From positions 1 through 48,829 of the forward strand of contig NZ_JACBXA010000018.1 in assembly GCF_013870515.1 (NCBI RefSeq): DNA of 48,829 bases, read 5' to 3'. A program made the position numbers and the translations under genes. Positions 24,978 through 33,294 of this stretch are shown piece after piece (the stretch's first letter is position 1; the number at the start of each line of letters is the position of its first letter). The notes under the pieces were generated by a model. The model ran no database searches and had not been told where the DNA came from. It saw only the letters and a program-made list of their open reading frames with translations. The DNA comes from Streptomyces albidus (ex Kaewkla and Franco 2022). Lineage in GTDB: Bacteria; Actinomycetota; Actinomycetes; Streptomycetales; Streptomycetaceae.

Positions 24978-27023
24978 TCAGGCGGCCAGCGGGTTGGTGA
25001 TGGTGACGTAGACGGACTGGGTGTCGACGGGGCCGACGAGTTCGTCCAGGCCGTGCAGACGCGTGAGCAGGTTGGCCTTGCAGCGCAGCCTCGGCGACTC
25101 CAGCAGCAGGGAGGGCAGCGGCGACGCGGGCGCGCCCGAGACCTCCTTCGTCTGCGTACGCAGGAAGCGGCGCAGACCGGCGAGCAGGAGCCGCTCGTCG
25201 GCGAGGTTCTGTTCGCCGAACGCGCCGATCAGACCGAGGATGTTGTTGATGCCGAGGTAGTACGCGAAGCGTTCGTCGGCCACCGCGTCGGGGACGAAGG
25301 AGTCGCTGGCGATGCCGAGGCGGGCACCGGGCAGCCGCGCCTCCAGGCCTTCGCGGTGCGAAGTTCGGAAGTAGTAGCCCTGGTTGTCGCGGTAGCGTCC
25401 GCCGGCCGGCCAGCCGGCCTCGTCCAGCAGCACCAGCGTGTTCTGCTGGTGCGCCTCCAGGGCGATGCCGGCGTGTGCGTCGAGCCAGAGCACGGGCCGT
25501 ACGACGGCGTCGAGGTAACGCAGGAACCACTCCGTGGCGACAGCCGCCGCAGGCCGGTCGGTACGCCTGGCCAGACGCTCGACGATGTCGGTCAGCCGTG
25601 AGCGCAGCACCCCGCGCCGCCCTCCCGGCCAGGGCCGCGGCGAGGTCAGCCCGGCGATGCACACCGCGTCCTCGGTGACCCCGAACGGGTTGTGCCGGAC
25701 GACCGTCTCGAGGCCGGGGACCGGTTCCCCGTCGGGGCCGTCCACGCCGAGCCACGCCGGATCACGGACGATGTCGAAACCCGGGTGCGCGGCCCGCCAT
25801 TGGGCGCCGAGGCCGGAGCGCAGCAGCCGGTGCACTTCGAGGCCGCGCAGCAGCTCCTTGCGCAGGTTCTCCCTGCGGGAGTTGGTGATGGGCAGGCCCA
25901 GGGACAGCTTGAGCATCACCGATCCGTCGGGCTGGGCGACGGTGCGCACGGACGATGTGGGATGCCAGAGGTCACCTGACGGGCCGAGGTCGTGGAGGAG
26001 CCCGTCGGCGAGGAGCCGGGCCGCTGCGGGCTGGTGCTGCACCTGCCGGGCCTGCCAGGGATGCATCGGCAACGGGACGGTGCCGGAGGGGAGTCGTGCG
26101 GCGAGCGCGTCTCCCCCGAGGCGCTTTGCGAGCTGTTCGCCGGTGACGGTCCGGCCCCGTTCCGTCCAGGCGGAGTCGCACGCGAACACCGAACGGTCCA
26201 CCGCCATCCAGTGCAGCGGGAACGCGGCGCGGAGTTCGGGCGAGTACGCGAAGGACTCGGCTTCGGACAGCCCTTGACGGCTCTTGGGCGCGGGGTGCAG
26301 CGGATGGCCCAGGACGAGTGACTGCTCGGCGTCCAGGAACGGGCTTGTCCCCAGGGGGGTTTCGGGGTTGGCGTCCCGTCCGGTGAGGAAGTCGGTCGTG
26401 CGCTGCACGGAGTCGAAGACGCGGGCGACCAGCCCGGCGGCCTCCGCGAGGCCCGTGCCGTCGCGGACGGCGCCGGATGCGGCGTCGTCCGCGGGATCGG
26501 CTGCCCCGGACGGCGCGGGCGCCGCTCCGGCTTCGGAATTCCGGTACGCCGCTTCCCGGACGATGAGCGCCGCCAGCGTCACGGCGTCGAGCGGGGGTGC
26601 GCCCGTGGGGGCGCCTTGGAGCAGCGGCTGTCCGAAACGGTGCAGGCCGGTGAGCGACCAGTAGTGCACGGGGACGTGCAGGACGGCCCCGGTGGCGTCG
26701 AGGGCGATGCGGAGCAGGTCCTGGGCGGGCCGTGGGACGTCGTGCTCCCTGACCCAGCAGCGGAGCAGATTCCGTACGGCCGAGGCGTCCGCGGTGCGGG
26801 CGGAGTCCCACGGCTGGGCGGGTGCGGACCGCTGGCGCCCCGCATCGTCGCGTGGCATGGGGAGTTCGGTGTCCGCCGCGCGTGCCGCGCCGGTGTCCGC
26901 GAGCGACTCGCGCGCCGGGTCGAGCACCTGTCCCGGTACGGCGGCTGAACGAACGGGGGGACCGAACTCCTCGCGCACCGGGTCCCGCTGGATGCTCTGG
27001 GCTGATCCGGTACGGGCGTTCAC
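24978..27023 (-). CDS. IucA/IucC-family NIS siderophore synthetase (first in operon)
   Basis: A 681-residue protein of the same superfamily as the gene at 22231-24081 but distinct. It has a variable N-terminus, VLGHPLHPAPKSRQGLSEAE near 242, LPMHPWQARQVQ, SVRTVAQ, KLSLGLPITNSRRENLRKEL, LEAHQQNTLVLLDEAG and YRDNQGYYFRTSH. It probably carries out one of two successive condensations of the assembly line. GTG 27023 follows GGAGGAG at 7 nt; the 29 codons upstream in frame are rejected. It is first in the operon, and a degenerate iron-box-like 19-mer lies 106 nt upstream. Confidence 0.9.
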   Translation of the reverse strand: MNARTGSAQSIQRDPVREEFGPPVRSAAVPGQVLDPARESLADTGAARAADTELPMPRDDAGRQRSAPAQPWDSARTADASAVRNLLRCWVREHDVPRPAQDLLRIALDATGAVLHVPVHYWSLTGLHRFGQPLLQGAPTGAPPLDAVTLAALIVREAAYRNSEAGAAPAPSGAADPADDAASGAVRDGTGLAEAAGLVARVFDSVQRTTDFLTGRDANPETPLGTSPFLDAEQSLVLGHPLHPAPKSRQGLSEAESFAYSPELRAAFPLHWMAVDRSVFACDSAWTERGRTVTGEQLAKRLGGDALAARLPSGTVPLPMHPWQARQVQHQPAAARLLADGLLHDLGPSGDLWHPTSSVRTVAQPDGSVMLKLSLGLPITNSRRENLRKELLRGLEVHRLLRSGLGAQWRAAHPGFDIVRDPAWLGVDGPDGEPVPGLETVVRHNPFGVTEDAVCIAGLTSPRPWPGGRRGVLRSRLTDIVERLARRTDRPAAAVATEWFLRYLDAVVRPVLWLDAHAGIALEAHQQNTLVLLDEAGWPAGGRYRDNQGYYFRTSHREGLEARLPGARLGIASDSFVPDAVADERFAYYLGINNILGLIGAFGEQNLADERLLLAGLRRFLRTQTKEVSGAPASPLPSLLLESPRLRCKANLLTRLHGLDELVGPVDTQSVYVTITNPLAA

Positions 27024-27128
27024 AGAGATCTCCTCCGCCGTCGGCTCGGCGCGCAGAAGAGCGAGCCGTGTCCCCCGTCCGTACCAACGAAGCCGGAGCC
27101 CCCGGATCACGGGCGAAGTGAAGATCTG

Positions 27129-27147
27129 TCAGGTGAACCGGTCGGAA
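27129..27147. promoter_or_regulatory. degenerate iron-box (DmdR/IdeR-type) candidate
   Basis: TCAGGTGAACCGGTCGGAA matches the actinobacterial iron-box consensus (TTAGGTnAGnCTnACCTAA type) at about 12 of 19 positions. The left half AGGTGA is good and the right half is poor. It lies between the divergent siderophore operon and the first protease gene. Confidence 0.3.
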
Positions 27148-27264
27148 CCGTGGACCCTGCCGGGCCCGTCCCCCACCTCACCGGGCATAGTGGGTGCCCG
27201 CCTCGTTCGCGCGGGGTTCATGACAATTCAAGAGGCAGCACGACACTTCAGGGGGAGTTCATTC

Positions 27265-28482
27265 ATGTCAGCCAACCTCCGGCCTCCGCGGCGACGTCCC
27301 GCGCTGGCCGTGGCAGCGGTCGTCGCCGCGCTGGCCCTCACGGCCACCGCTTGCGGCCCGGAAGACGACAACGCGGGCGGCGATCCCGGCGCTTCGGATT
27401 CGGCACAGCCGGACAAGAAGGAGAAGCGGGATCTGGGACTGCCGGAGGAGCTGCCCAAGGACCTCCCCAGCTCGCTCGAGGACCTCGACAAGTGGCGTAA
27501 CGGCGCATGGAAGAACTGGGACCGGGACGAATGGCTCCGCAGGGCCAAGGAGTTCGTCAACCCGATCATCGACGACCTCTGGGACCCGGACCGGATGAAG
27601 GACGCCGACGGGAACGACCGCAAGGTCGACGAGGACGAGATCGACGACGGCGAGAGCGGCGGCGACAACGGCACCGGTGAGGACGAAGGCGTCACCGACC
27701 CCACGCCTTCGCGAGTGGCGGCCAAGCCGGTCAAGCTGCCCTACACCAAGGCCACTCCGCCCGTCGGCAAGGTCTTCATGGACACCCCGCAAGGCTCCAT
27801 GGTCTGCTCCGGCACCGTCGTGACGGACCCGGCGCACCCGGGCAAGTCCAACCTCGTCGCCACCGCCGGGCACTGCGTGCACGCGGGGAAGACCGGGGGC
27901 TGGTTCCGCAACGTGGTCTTCGTGCCGCGGTACAACCCGAAGGGCCTCTCCAACGCCGAGCTGGGGAAGGCCTCCAAGAAGGACGTCGCCCCCGACGGGG
28001 TCTGGTGGGCGAAGTACGCCGGGACGACCGACCACTGGATCAAGGAGGGTTCGAAGACCGGCGGCCGCGGCGCCCCTCAAGACTTCGCCGTGCTCAAGGT
28101 CCAGCCCGAGGACAAGAAGTCCGGGCCGTCCCTGCAGGAGATCGTGGGCAAGGCCGCGAAGGTCAACTTCAACACGCCCCGGGTGAAGGCGATTCCGAGC
28201 CTCACCCCGCACGGCTACCCGGCAGCTCCTCCGTACGACGGATCGAAGATGCTGACGTGCAAGGACAAGCCGGGCCGTCTGACGATCGACCCGAGCGAGC
28301 CGACCATGTACCGCGTCGGCTGCAGCATGACGGGCGGCTCCTCGGGCGGCGGCTGGCTCAGCCCGAGCGGCAGGCAGCTGCTCTCCGTCACCTCGATCGG
28401 TCCGGTGGGGGGCGGTTGGCTCGCCGGTGCGCGCATCGGCAAGGAGTCCAAGGACGTCTTCGACTCGATCGCGAAGAAGTAG
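27265..28482 (+). CDS. lipoprotein trypsin-like serine protease, copy 1
   Basis: A 405-residue protein. Residues 1-29 are a signal peptide ending in a lipobox-like LTATAC, so Cys30 would be lipidated and the protein anchored outside the membrane. A conserved stalk segment (PKDLPSSLEDLDKWRNG, WKNWDRDEW) and an acidic linker precede the protease domain. The catalytic triad is His203 (ATAGHC), Asp273 (QDFAVL) and Ser360 (GSSGGGW). Cys181/204 and 332/353 could form disulfides. The domain resembles glutamyl-endopeptidase/V8-like secreted proteases. ATG 27265 follows GGGGGAG; the much longer open frame upstream is antisense to the siderophore gene. A paralogue follows directly. Confidence 0.88.
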   Translation: MSANLRPPRRRPALAVAAVVAALALTATACGPEDDNAGGDPGASDSAQPDKKEKRDLGLPEELPKDLPSSLEDLDKWRNGAWKNWDRDEWLRRAKEFVNPIIDDLWDPDRMKDADGNDRKVDEDEIDDGESGGDNGTGEDEGVTDPTPSRVAAKPVKLPYTKATPPVGKVFMDTPQGSMVCSGTVVTDPAHPGKSNLVATAGHCVHAGKTGGWFRNVVFVPRYNPKGLSNAELGKASKKDVAPDGVWWAKYAGTTDHWIKEGSKTGGRGAPQDFAVLKVQPEDKKSGPSLQEIVGKAAKVNFNTPRVKAIPSLTPHGYPAAPPYDGSKMLTCKDKPGRLTIDPSEPTMYRVGCSMTGGSSGGGWLSPSGRQLLSVTSIGPVGGGWLAGARIGKESKDVFDSIAKK

Positions 28483-28569
28483 CAACGGCCGTACGCCCCG
28501 GGTGAGTCGGGCGGCCGCGTCGCGCTGAGCCGCGATCAGGGCCGTCCGCTCACCCTGGCCGGTACGCCG

Positions 28570-28594
28570 GCCGGTGCCGTCCGAAGGCACCGGC
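28570..28594. terminator. 9-bp hairpin between the two protease genes
   Basis: GCCGGTGCC (28570-28578) and GGCACCGGC (28586-28594) pair perfectly around a 7-nt loop, 88 nt after the first protease stop. No T-run. Confidence 0.5.
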
Positions 28595-28676
28595 TGCTCA
28601 GCGACACCCAGTTCAAACAGCGTTCCAGCAGCACAGCACTGAGTTCACACGAGCCCGCCCAGGGGGATTTTCTTCG

Positions 28677-29876
28677 ATGTCATCGACAAGCAGGCCGGGA
28701 CACCGGCGTCCGATCGTGGCCGCCGCCGCGATCGCCGCGACTCTCGTCCTGACCGCCACCGCCTGCCAGTCCGGCGACGACGGTAAGACCGACGCACAGG
28801 CCAAGCCCTCCGCGAAGCCGTCCTCGACCGAGGACCTCGGCATTCCGAAGGAGCTGCCCAAGGACCTTCCCAGCTCGCTGAAGGACCTGGAGAAGTGGCG
28901 CAACGGCGAGTGGAAGAACTGGGACCGCGACCAGTGGGTCCGTGAGGGCTCCGACTTCGTCAACCCGTACATCAAGGACCACTGGAAGCCCGGCCGGATG
29001 GACAAGGCCGAGGACAACGGAAAGCGCGTCCCCGCCGACGTCGAGTCCGCCTCCGGTGCGAGCGCCACCGGGCCCGAGCCGCGTGCGGTGAAGGCGCGGA
29101 ACGTGAAGACGCCGTACACCCGCAACGCCGCGCCCGCCGGCAAGGTCTTCATGGACACCCCGAAGGGCCCGATGGTCTGCTCCGGCACGGTCGTCAAGGA
29201 CCCGCGCAACCCGGGCAAGTCCAACCTCGTCGCCACCGCCGGGCACTGCGTGCACTCCGGCAGGAGCGGCGGCTGGCTGCGCAACATCATGTTCGTGCCC
29301 GCGTACAACAACCGCGGCCTCTCCCCCGCGCAGGTGCAGAGCGCCCAGCCGCAGGACGTCGCACCGTACGGGCAGTGGTGGGGCGAGTGGGCCCAGACGA
29401 GCGACTACTGGATCCAGAAAGGCGCGCAGTCGGGCGGCGGAGGCGCCCAGCAGGACTTCGCGGTGCTGCACGTGCGGCCCGAACGGCCCGCCGGCAAGTC
29501 CCTCGAGGAGACCGTCGGAGCGGCCGTGAAGATCAACTTCCGGGCTCCGCGTACCGAGCGCTTCTCCGGGCTCAGCTCCTACGGCTACCCGGCTGCGCCC
29601 CCGTACGACGGGGCGAAGATGTACAGCTGCACCGACAAGCCGGGCCGCCTGACGATCGACCCGTCAGAGCCCGCCCTGTACCGCATCGGGTGCACCATGA
29701 CCGGCGGTTCCTCCGGCGGCGGCTGGTTCATGAAGGGCAAGGGCGGCAAGGCCGAGCTGGTCTCGGTGAACTCGATCGGCCCGCAGCCCGCCACCTGGCT
29801 CGCGGGGCCGCGCCTCGGGCCGACCGCGAAGAACGTCTTCGACGGGATCAGCAAGAAGTACGCGGGCAAGAACTGA
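28677..29876 (+). CDS. lipoprotein trypsin-like serine protease, copy 2
   Basis: A 399-residue tandem paralogue of the upstream gene. It has a lipobox-like LTATAC at 25-30, the same stalk motif (KWRNGEWKNWDRDQW near 73-87), and the triad His190, Asp260 and Ser346. Long identical runs such as KSNLVATAGHCVH and DKPGRLTIDPSEP show duplication, while the linker between stalk and protease has diverged. The ATG follows CAGGGGGA at about 10 nt. A strong bidirectional terminator follows. Substrates are unknown. Confidence 0.88.
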   Translation: MSSTSRPGHRRPIVAAAAIAATLVLTATACQSGDDGKTDAQAKPSAKPSSTEDLGIPKELPKDLPSSLKDLEKWRNGEWKNWDRDQWVREGSDFVNPYIKDHWKPGRMDKAEDNGKRVPADVESASGASATGPEPRAVKARNVKTPYTRNAAPAGKVFMDTPKGPMVCSGTVVKDPRNPGKSNLVATAGHCVHSGRSGGWLRNIMFVPAYNNRGLSPAQVQSAQPQDVAPYGQWWGEWAQTSDYWIQKGAQSGGGGAQQDFAVLHVRPERPAGKSLEETVGAAVKINFRAPRTERFSGLSSYGYPAAPPYDGAKMYSCTDKPGRLTIDPSEPALYRIGCTMTGGSSGGGWFMKGKGGKAELVSVNSIGPQPATWLAGPRLGPTAKNVFDGISKKYAGKN

Positions 29877-29904
29877 CACCACCCGCAAGTTCAGCGCTCA
29901 CGCA

Positions 29905-29944
29905 GCAGGGCCCGCCCCTCCGCAGAGGAAGGGGCGGGCCCTGC
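29905..29944. terminator. 14-bp perfect hairpin between protease and hflX
   Basis: GCAGGGCCCGCCCC (29905-29918) and GGGGCGGGCCCTGC (29931-29944) are perfect complements with a 12-nt loop, between convergent stops at 29876 and 29958. Probably bidirectional. Confidence 0.75.
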
Positions 29945-29957
29945 GCCGTGAAACCGG

Positions 29958-31475
29958 TCAGATCCGCTCGACGGCGGCCGGAGCCGGCTCGTACCTGCGC
30001 AGCTCGGCTGCCAGCTCCGCGTGCACCCTGGCCTTGAGCAGCGTGCCGTCCTCGGTGTGCATCTCGGACAGCACCTCGCCCTCGGTGTGCACGCGCGAGA
30101 CCAGCTGGCCCGCAGTGTAGGGCACGAGCACCTCTAGCTCGACGGAGGGGCGCGGCAGCTCCTCGTCGATGAGGGCACGCAGCTCCTCGATGCCCTGCCC
30201 CGTACGGGCGGACACCGCGAGCGCACGGCTCTCCGCACGCAACAGCCGCTGCAGCACGAGCGGTTCGGCCGCGTCCGCCTTGTTGACGACGACGATCTCC
30301 GGCACCTCGGAGGCACCCACGTCACGGATCACTCCGCGCACCGCGGCCAGCTGCTCCTCGGGAGCCGGATGTGCGCCGTCCACGACGTGCACGATGAGAT
30401 CGGCGTCGCCGACCTCCTCCATCGTGGATCGGAAGGCGTCCACCAGGTGGTGCGGAAGGTGCCGCACGAATCCGACGGTGTCGACCAGCGTGTGCAGCCT
30501 GCCGCTCGGCGTCTCGGCCTTGCGCACGGTCGGGTCCAGAGTGGCGAACAGGGAGTTGTCCACGAGGACGCCGGCGCCGGTGAGGCGGTTGAGCAGCGAG
30601 GACTTGCCCGCGTTGGTGTATCCGGCGATGGCCACCGAGGGCACCTTGTTGCGGCGGCGTTCCTGCCGCTTGATCTCGCGGCCGGTCTTCATCTCCGCGA
30701 TCTCGCGGCGCATCTTCGCCATCTTCTCGCGGATGCGGCGACGGTCCGTCTCGATCTTGGTCTCACCGGGACCACGCGTCGCCATGCCGCCGCCCGCGGA
30801 ACCGGAGCCACCGCCACCCATCTGCCGGGAGAGCGACTGGCCCCAGCCGCGCAGCCTCGGCAGCATGTACTGCATCTGTGCCAGCGACACCTGCGCCTTG
30901 CCCTCACGGGACTTGGCGTGCTGGGCGAAGATGTCGAGGATCAGAGCCGTACGGTCGACGACCTTCACCTTGACGACGTCCTCGAGGTGGATCAGCTGGC
31001 CGGGGCTGAGCTCACCGTCGCAGACGACGGTGTCGGCGCCGGTGCCGAGGACGATCTCGCGGAGCTCCTCGGCCTTGCCGGAGCCGATGTACGTGGCCGG
31101 GTCCGGCTTGTCCCGCCGCTGGACGAGGCCGTCGAGGACGTGCGCTCCGGCCGTCTCGGCCAGGGCGGCAAGCTCCGCGAGGGAGTTCTCCGCATCCTGG
31201 GCGGTGCCGGAGGTCCAGACGCCGACCAGCACGACGCGCTCCAGGCGCAGCTGCCGGTACTCGACCTCTGTGACGTCCTCGAGCTCCGTGGAGAGGCCGC
31301 CGACGCGACGCAGCGCCGCGCGCTCGGTACGGTCCAGCTGATCACCGTCACGCTCGCCGTCGACCTCGTCACTCCAAGCAACGTCCTCTTCCATCAGGGC
31401 GTCAGCTCGGCGGTCGGATTCGGCGACTCGCGGGCCATTGTGCGGAAGGGAAGAAGAACGGGAGGAGGAGGTCAT
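29958..31475 (-). CDS. hflX: HflX, ribosome-associated GTPase
   Basis: A 505-residue protein. HflX splits and rescues stalled 70S ribosomes. The N-terminal ND1 domain has NSLAELAALAETAGA and PATYIGSGKAEELRE; a Gly-rich loop (MGGGGSGSAGGG) precedes TRGPGETKIETDRRRI. The G domain has G1 GYTNAGKSSLLNRL, G3 DTVGFV and G4 NKAD. The C-terminal domain ends EPAPAAVERI. ATG 31475 follows AAGGA. The open frame runs 410 codons further upstream only as an empty frame of the next gene. The first 60 residues form an acidic extension. Confidence 0.95.
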   Translation of the reverse strand: MTSSSRSSSLPHNGPRVAESDRRADALMEEDVAWSDEVDGERDGDQLDRTERAALRRVGGLSTELEDVTEVEYRQLRLERVVLVGVWTSGTAQDAENSLAELAALAETAGAHVLDGLVQRRDKPDPATYIGSGKAEELREIVLGTGADTVVCDGELSPGQLIHLEDVVKVKVVDRTALILDIFAQHAKSREGKAQVSLAQMQYMLPRLRGWGQSLSRQMGGGGSGSAGGGMATRGPGETKIETDRRRIREKMAKMRREIAEMKTGREIKRQERRRNKVPSVAIAGYTNAGKSSLLNRLTGAGVLVDNSLFATLDPTVRKAETPSGRLHTLVDTVGFVRHLPHHLVDAFRSTMEEVGDADLIVHVVDGAHPAPEEQLAAVRGVIRDVGASEVPEIVVVNKADAAEPLVLQRLLRAESRALAVSARTGQGIEELRALIDEELPRPSVELEVLVPYTAGQLVSRVHTEGEVLSEMHTEDGTLLKARVHAELAAELRRYEPAPAAVERI

Positions 31476-31660
31476 TGGGTCCTTACGTCGAAGTGAAGAG
31501 TGCGCGGGAGAGCCGGACATGCAAAGAACGAAAGCATTCACAGCTCTGACTCGACAACGCTCACCCGGCCGCTTTGATTCCCGGCCCGGGCCCCGCGGAG
31601 CGCTTTGTGCGCCTGCCGAAATGGTGGCACGACGCCTTCGTCCCGTCACCCGGATTTGGG

Positions 31661-31688
31661 GCACCCGGCGCGCACGGGCGCCGGGTGC
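31661..31688. terminator. 11-bp perfect hairpin after the M1 peptidase gene
   Basis: GCACCCGGCGC (31661-31671) and GCGCCGGGTGC (31678-31688) pair perfectly with a 6-nt loop, starting 6 nt after the peptidase stop on the - strand. It separates the peptidase from hflX. Confidence 0.7.
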
Positions 31689-31693
31689 GTGTC

Positions 31694-33160
31694 TCACTTG
31701 CTTCGCCAGCCCGGCCGACCTGGCATCGGCGGGGTCTTGGTGCCGTAGAGCCAGTCCTTCATGAACCGCGTCAGATCCTTCCCGGAGATCCTGTTGACCA
31801 GCGCGATGTAGTCGTCCGTGGAGGCGTTGTCGTCGCGGAAGCGCGAGACCCATTCGCGTTGCAGACGGTCGAAGGCGGCGGCACCGATCTTCTCGCGGAG
31901 GGCGTAGAGGACCACTGCCGAACCGTCGTAGACGCTCTTGCGGAAGATGTCGATCTTGTTGCCGGGGCGGGCCGGGTGCAGTCGCGCCGGCGGTCCGAAC
32001 TCGGTGCGCCAGGTGTCCGAGGTCCGGTAGGCCTCGCGCACCCGCGAGACCAGCGAGGGTCCGCCCCGCTCCGCTCCGTAGAGCCACTCGTACCAGGTGG
32101 CGTTGCCCTCGTTCAGCCACAGGTCGTCCCACTGCTCCGGGGTGACGCTGTCGCCGAACCACTGGTGCGCGAGCTCGTGCACCATGATCGATTCCTTGTA
32201 CCAGTCGGGGACCGCCGGCACGGTGAACAGCCGCTTCTCGAAGAGGGAGAGCGTCTGCGTCTCCAGTTCGAAGCCGGTCTCGGCGTCGGCCATCAGGAGC
32301 CCGTAGGTCTCGAACGGATAGCGTCCGACCCGCTTTTCCATCCACTTCACCTGTCCCGGCGTCTTCGCCAGCCAGGGCTCCAGCGCGGCCCGGTCGCTGC
32401 GGGGCAGCACGTCGCGCAACGGCAGACCGTGCGGGCCCTTCGTGTGCCGCACGTGCGAGCGGCCGATCGAGACCTGCGCGAGCTCGGTGGCCATCGGGTG
32501 GGCCATCCGGTAGGTCCACACCGTCCTGGCGCCCTTGCGCGACTTTCCTGCCGGCCTTCCGCCTGCGGTCACCGAGAGCGCGTTCGGTGCGGTGACGTGG
32601 AAGGTGAAGGCCGCCTTGTCGGAGGGGTGGTCGTTGGCGGGGAAGACGCGATGCGCGGCGTCCGCCTGGTTTGCCATGGCCAGCCCGTCCTTGGTCCGGA
32701 GCCACCCTCCCTTACCGGGGTCGCCCGTGGGGCTGGTGTGCCGGACGTCGACGCGCAGCCGGTCGCCGCGCTTCGCGGGCCGGGCCGGGGTGACGACCAG
32801 GTCTTCCTTGACGCTCCGGTAACGGGCGGTCCGGCCGTTGACGCTGAGGGACTTCACCTTCCCCGAGGCGAAGTCGAGGTTGAAGCTCTTGAGCCCTGCC
32901 GGCGAGGTGACGACGGCGTCGATGACCGTACGTGCCTGGAGCGCCCGGGTGTTGACGCCCGAGTAGTCGAAGGAGATGTCGTAGGCGCGCACCTCGTATC
33001 CGGGGTTGCCGAGCTCGGGGAAGAGCCGGTCGCCCACGCCGAGTGCTTCCGGGGACGGCAGTCCGGCACCGACGAGTACGAGGACGGTGGCGGCGGCGGA
33101 GGCGCACGTGAGGGCACGGCGGCGGACCTGCCGCGCCGCTGCGGGGGGTGAGAGGGCCAT
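31694..33160 (-). CDS. secreted M1-family metallopeptidase
   Basis: A 488-residue protein with a basic N-terminus and a hydrophobic stretch (TCASAAATVLVLVGAGL, about 18-34), a likely signal peptide. The N-terminal beta domain has YEVRAYDISFDYSG. The zinc site is HELAHQWFGD with a distal Glu in LWLNEGNATWYEW, and the usual GxMEN region is replaced by TGFELETQ. Such enzymes are aminopeptidases. The protein is shorter than PepN and lacks its C-terminal helical domain, as in other secreted short M1 enzymes. No strong ribosome binding site precedes ATG 33160. Confidence 0.9.
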   Translation of the reverse strand: MALSPPAAARQVRRRALTCASAAATVLVLVGAGLPSPEALGVGDRLFPELGNPGYEVRAYDISFDYSGVNTRALQARTVIDAVVTSPAGLKSFNLDFASGKVKSLSVNGRTARYRSVKEDLVVTPARPAKRGDRLRVDVRHTSPTGDPGKGGWLRTKDGLAMANQADAAHRVFPANDHPSDKAAFTFHVTAPNALSVTAGGRPAGKSRKGARTVWTYRMAHPMATELAQVSIGRSHVRHTKGPHGLPLRDVLPRSDRAALEPWLAKTPGQVKWMEKRVGRYPFETYGLLMADAETGFELETQTLSLFEKRLFTVPAVPDWYKESIMVHELAHQWFGDSVTPEQWDDLWLNEGNATWYEWLYGAERGGPSLVSRVREAYRTSDTWRTEFGPPARLHPARPGNKIDIFRKSVYDGSAVVLYALREKIGAAAFDRLQREWVSRFRDDNASTDDYIALVNRISGKDLTRFMKDWLYGTKTPPMPGRPGWRSK

Positions 33161-33181
33161 GAAGCGTGCATATCAGCACAT

Positions 33182-33206
33182 CTGCGGCGCCATGGGGGTG
33201 CCGCAG
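33182..33206. terminator. hairpin 2 between rshA and the M1 peptidase
   Basis: CTGCGGCGCC (33182-33191) and GGTGCCGCAG (33197-33206) pair over 10 bp with one G-T wobble and a 5-nt loop. It is downstream of the rshA stop on the - strand. Confidence 0.5.
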
Positions 33207-33236
33207 CAGCGGCACACTCGAAAGAAGTCAGCCTGC

Positions 33237-33257
33237 ATCGGCTGCGGTGCAGCCGAT
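33237..33257. terminator. hairpin 1 between rshA and the M1 peptidase
   Basis: ATCGGCTGC (33237-33245) and GCAGCCGAT (33249-33257) pair perfectly over 9 bp with a 3-nt loop, 37 nt after the rshA stop. It stands in tandem with a second hairpin 30 nt further on. Confidence 0.55.
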
Positions 33258-33294
33258 CCGCCGACCCCCCGGACAGGGCGGCGAAAGGCTCAGC

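Noticed and set aside
26692-27264. 191-codon N-terminal extension of the first protease
   Set aside because: It is antisense to the siderophore synthetase and would bury the signal peptide; ATG 27265 has GGGGGAG upstream.
31476-32705. 410-codon N-terminal extension of hflX
   Set aside because: The extension reads through the M1 peptidase gene in another frame. AAGGA before ATG 31475 and the normal HflX length support the shorter form.
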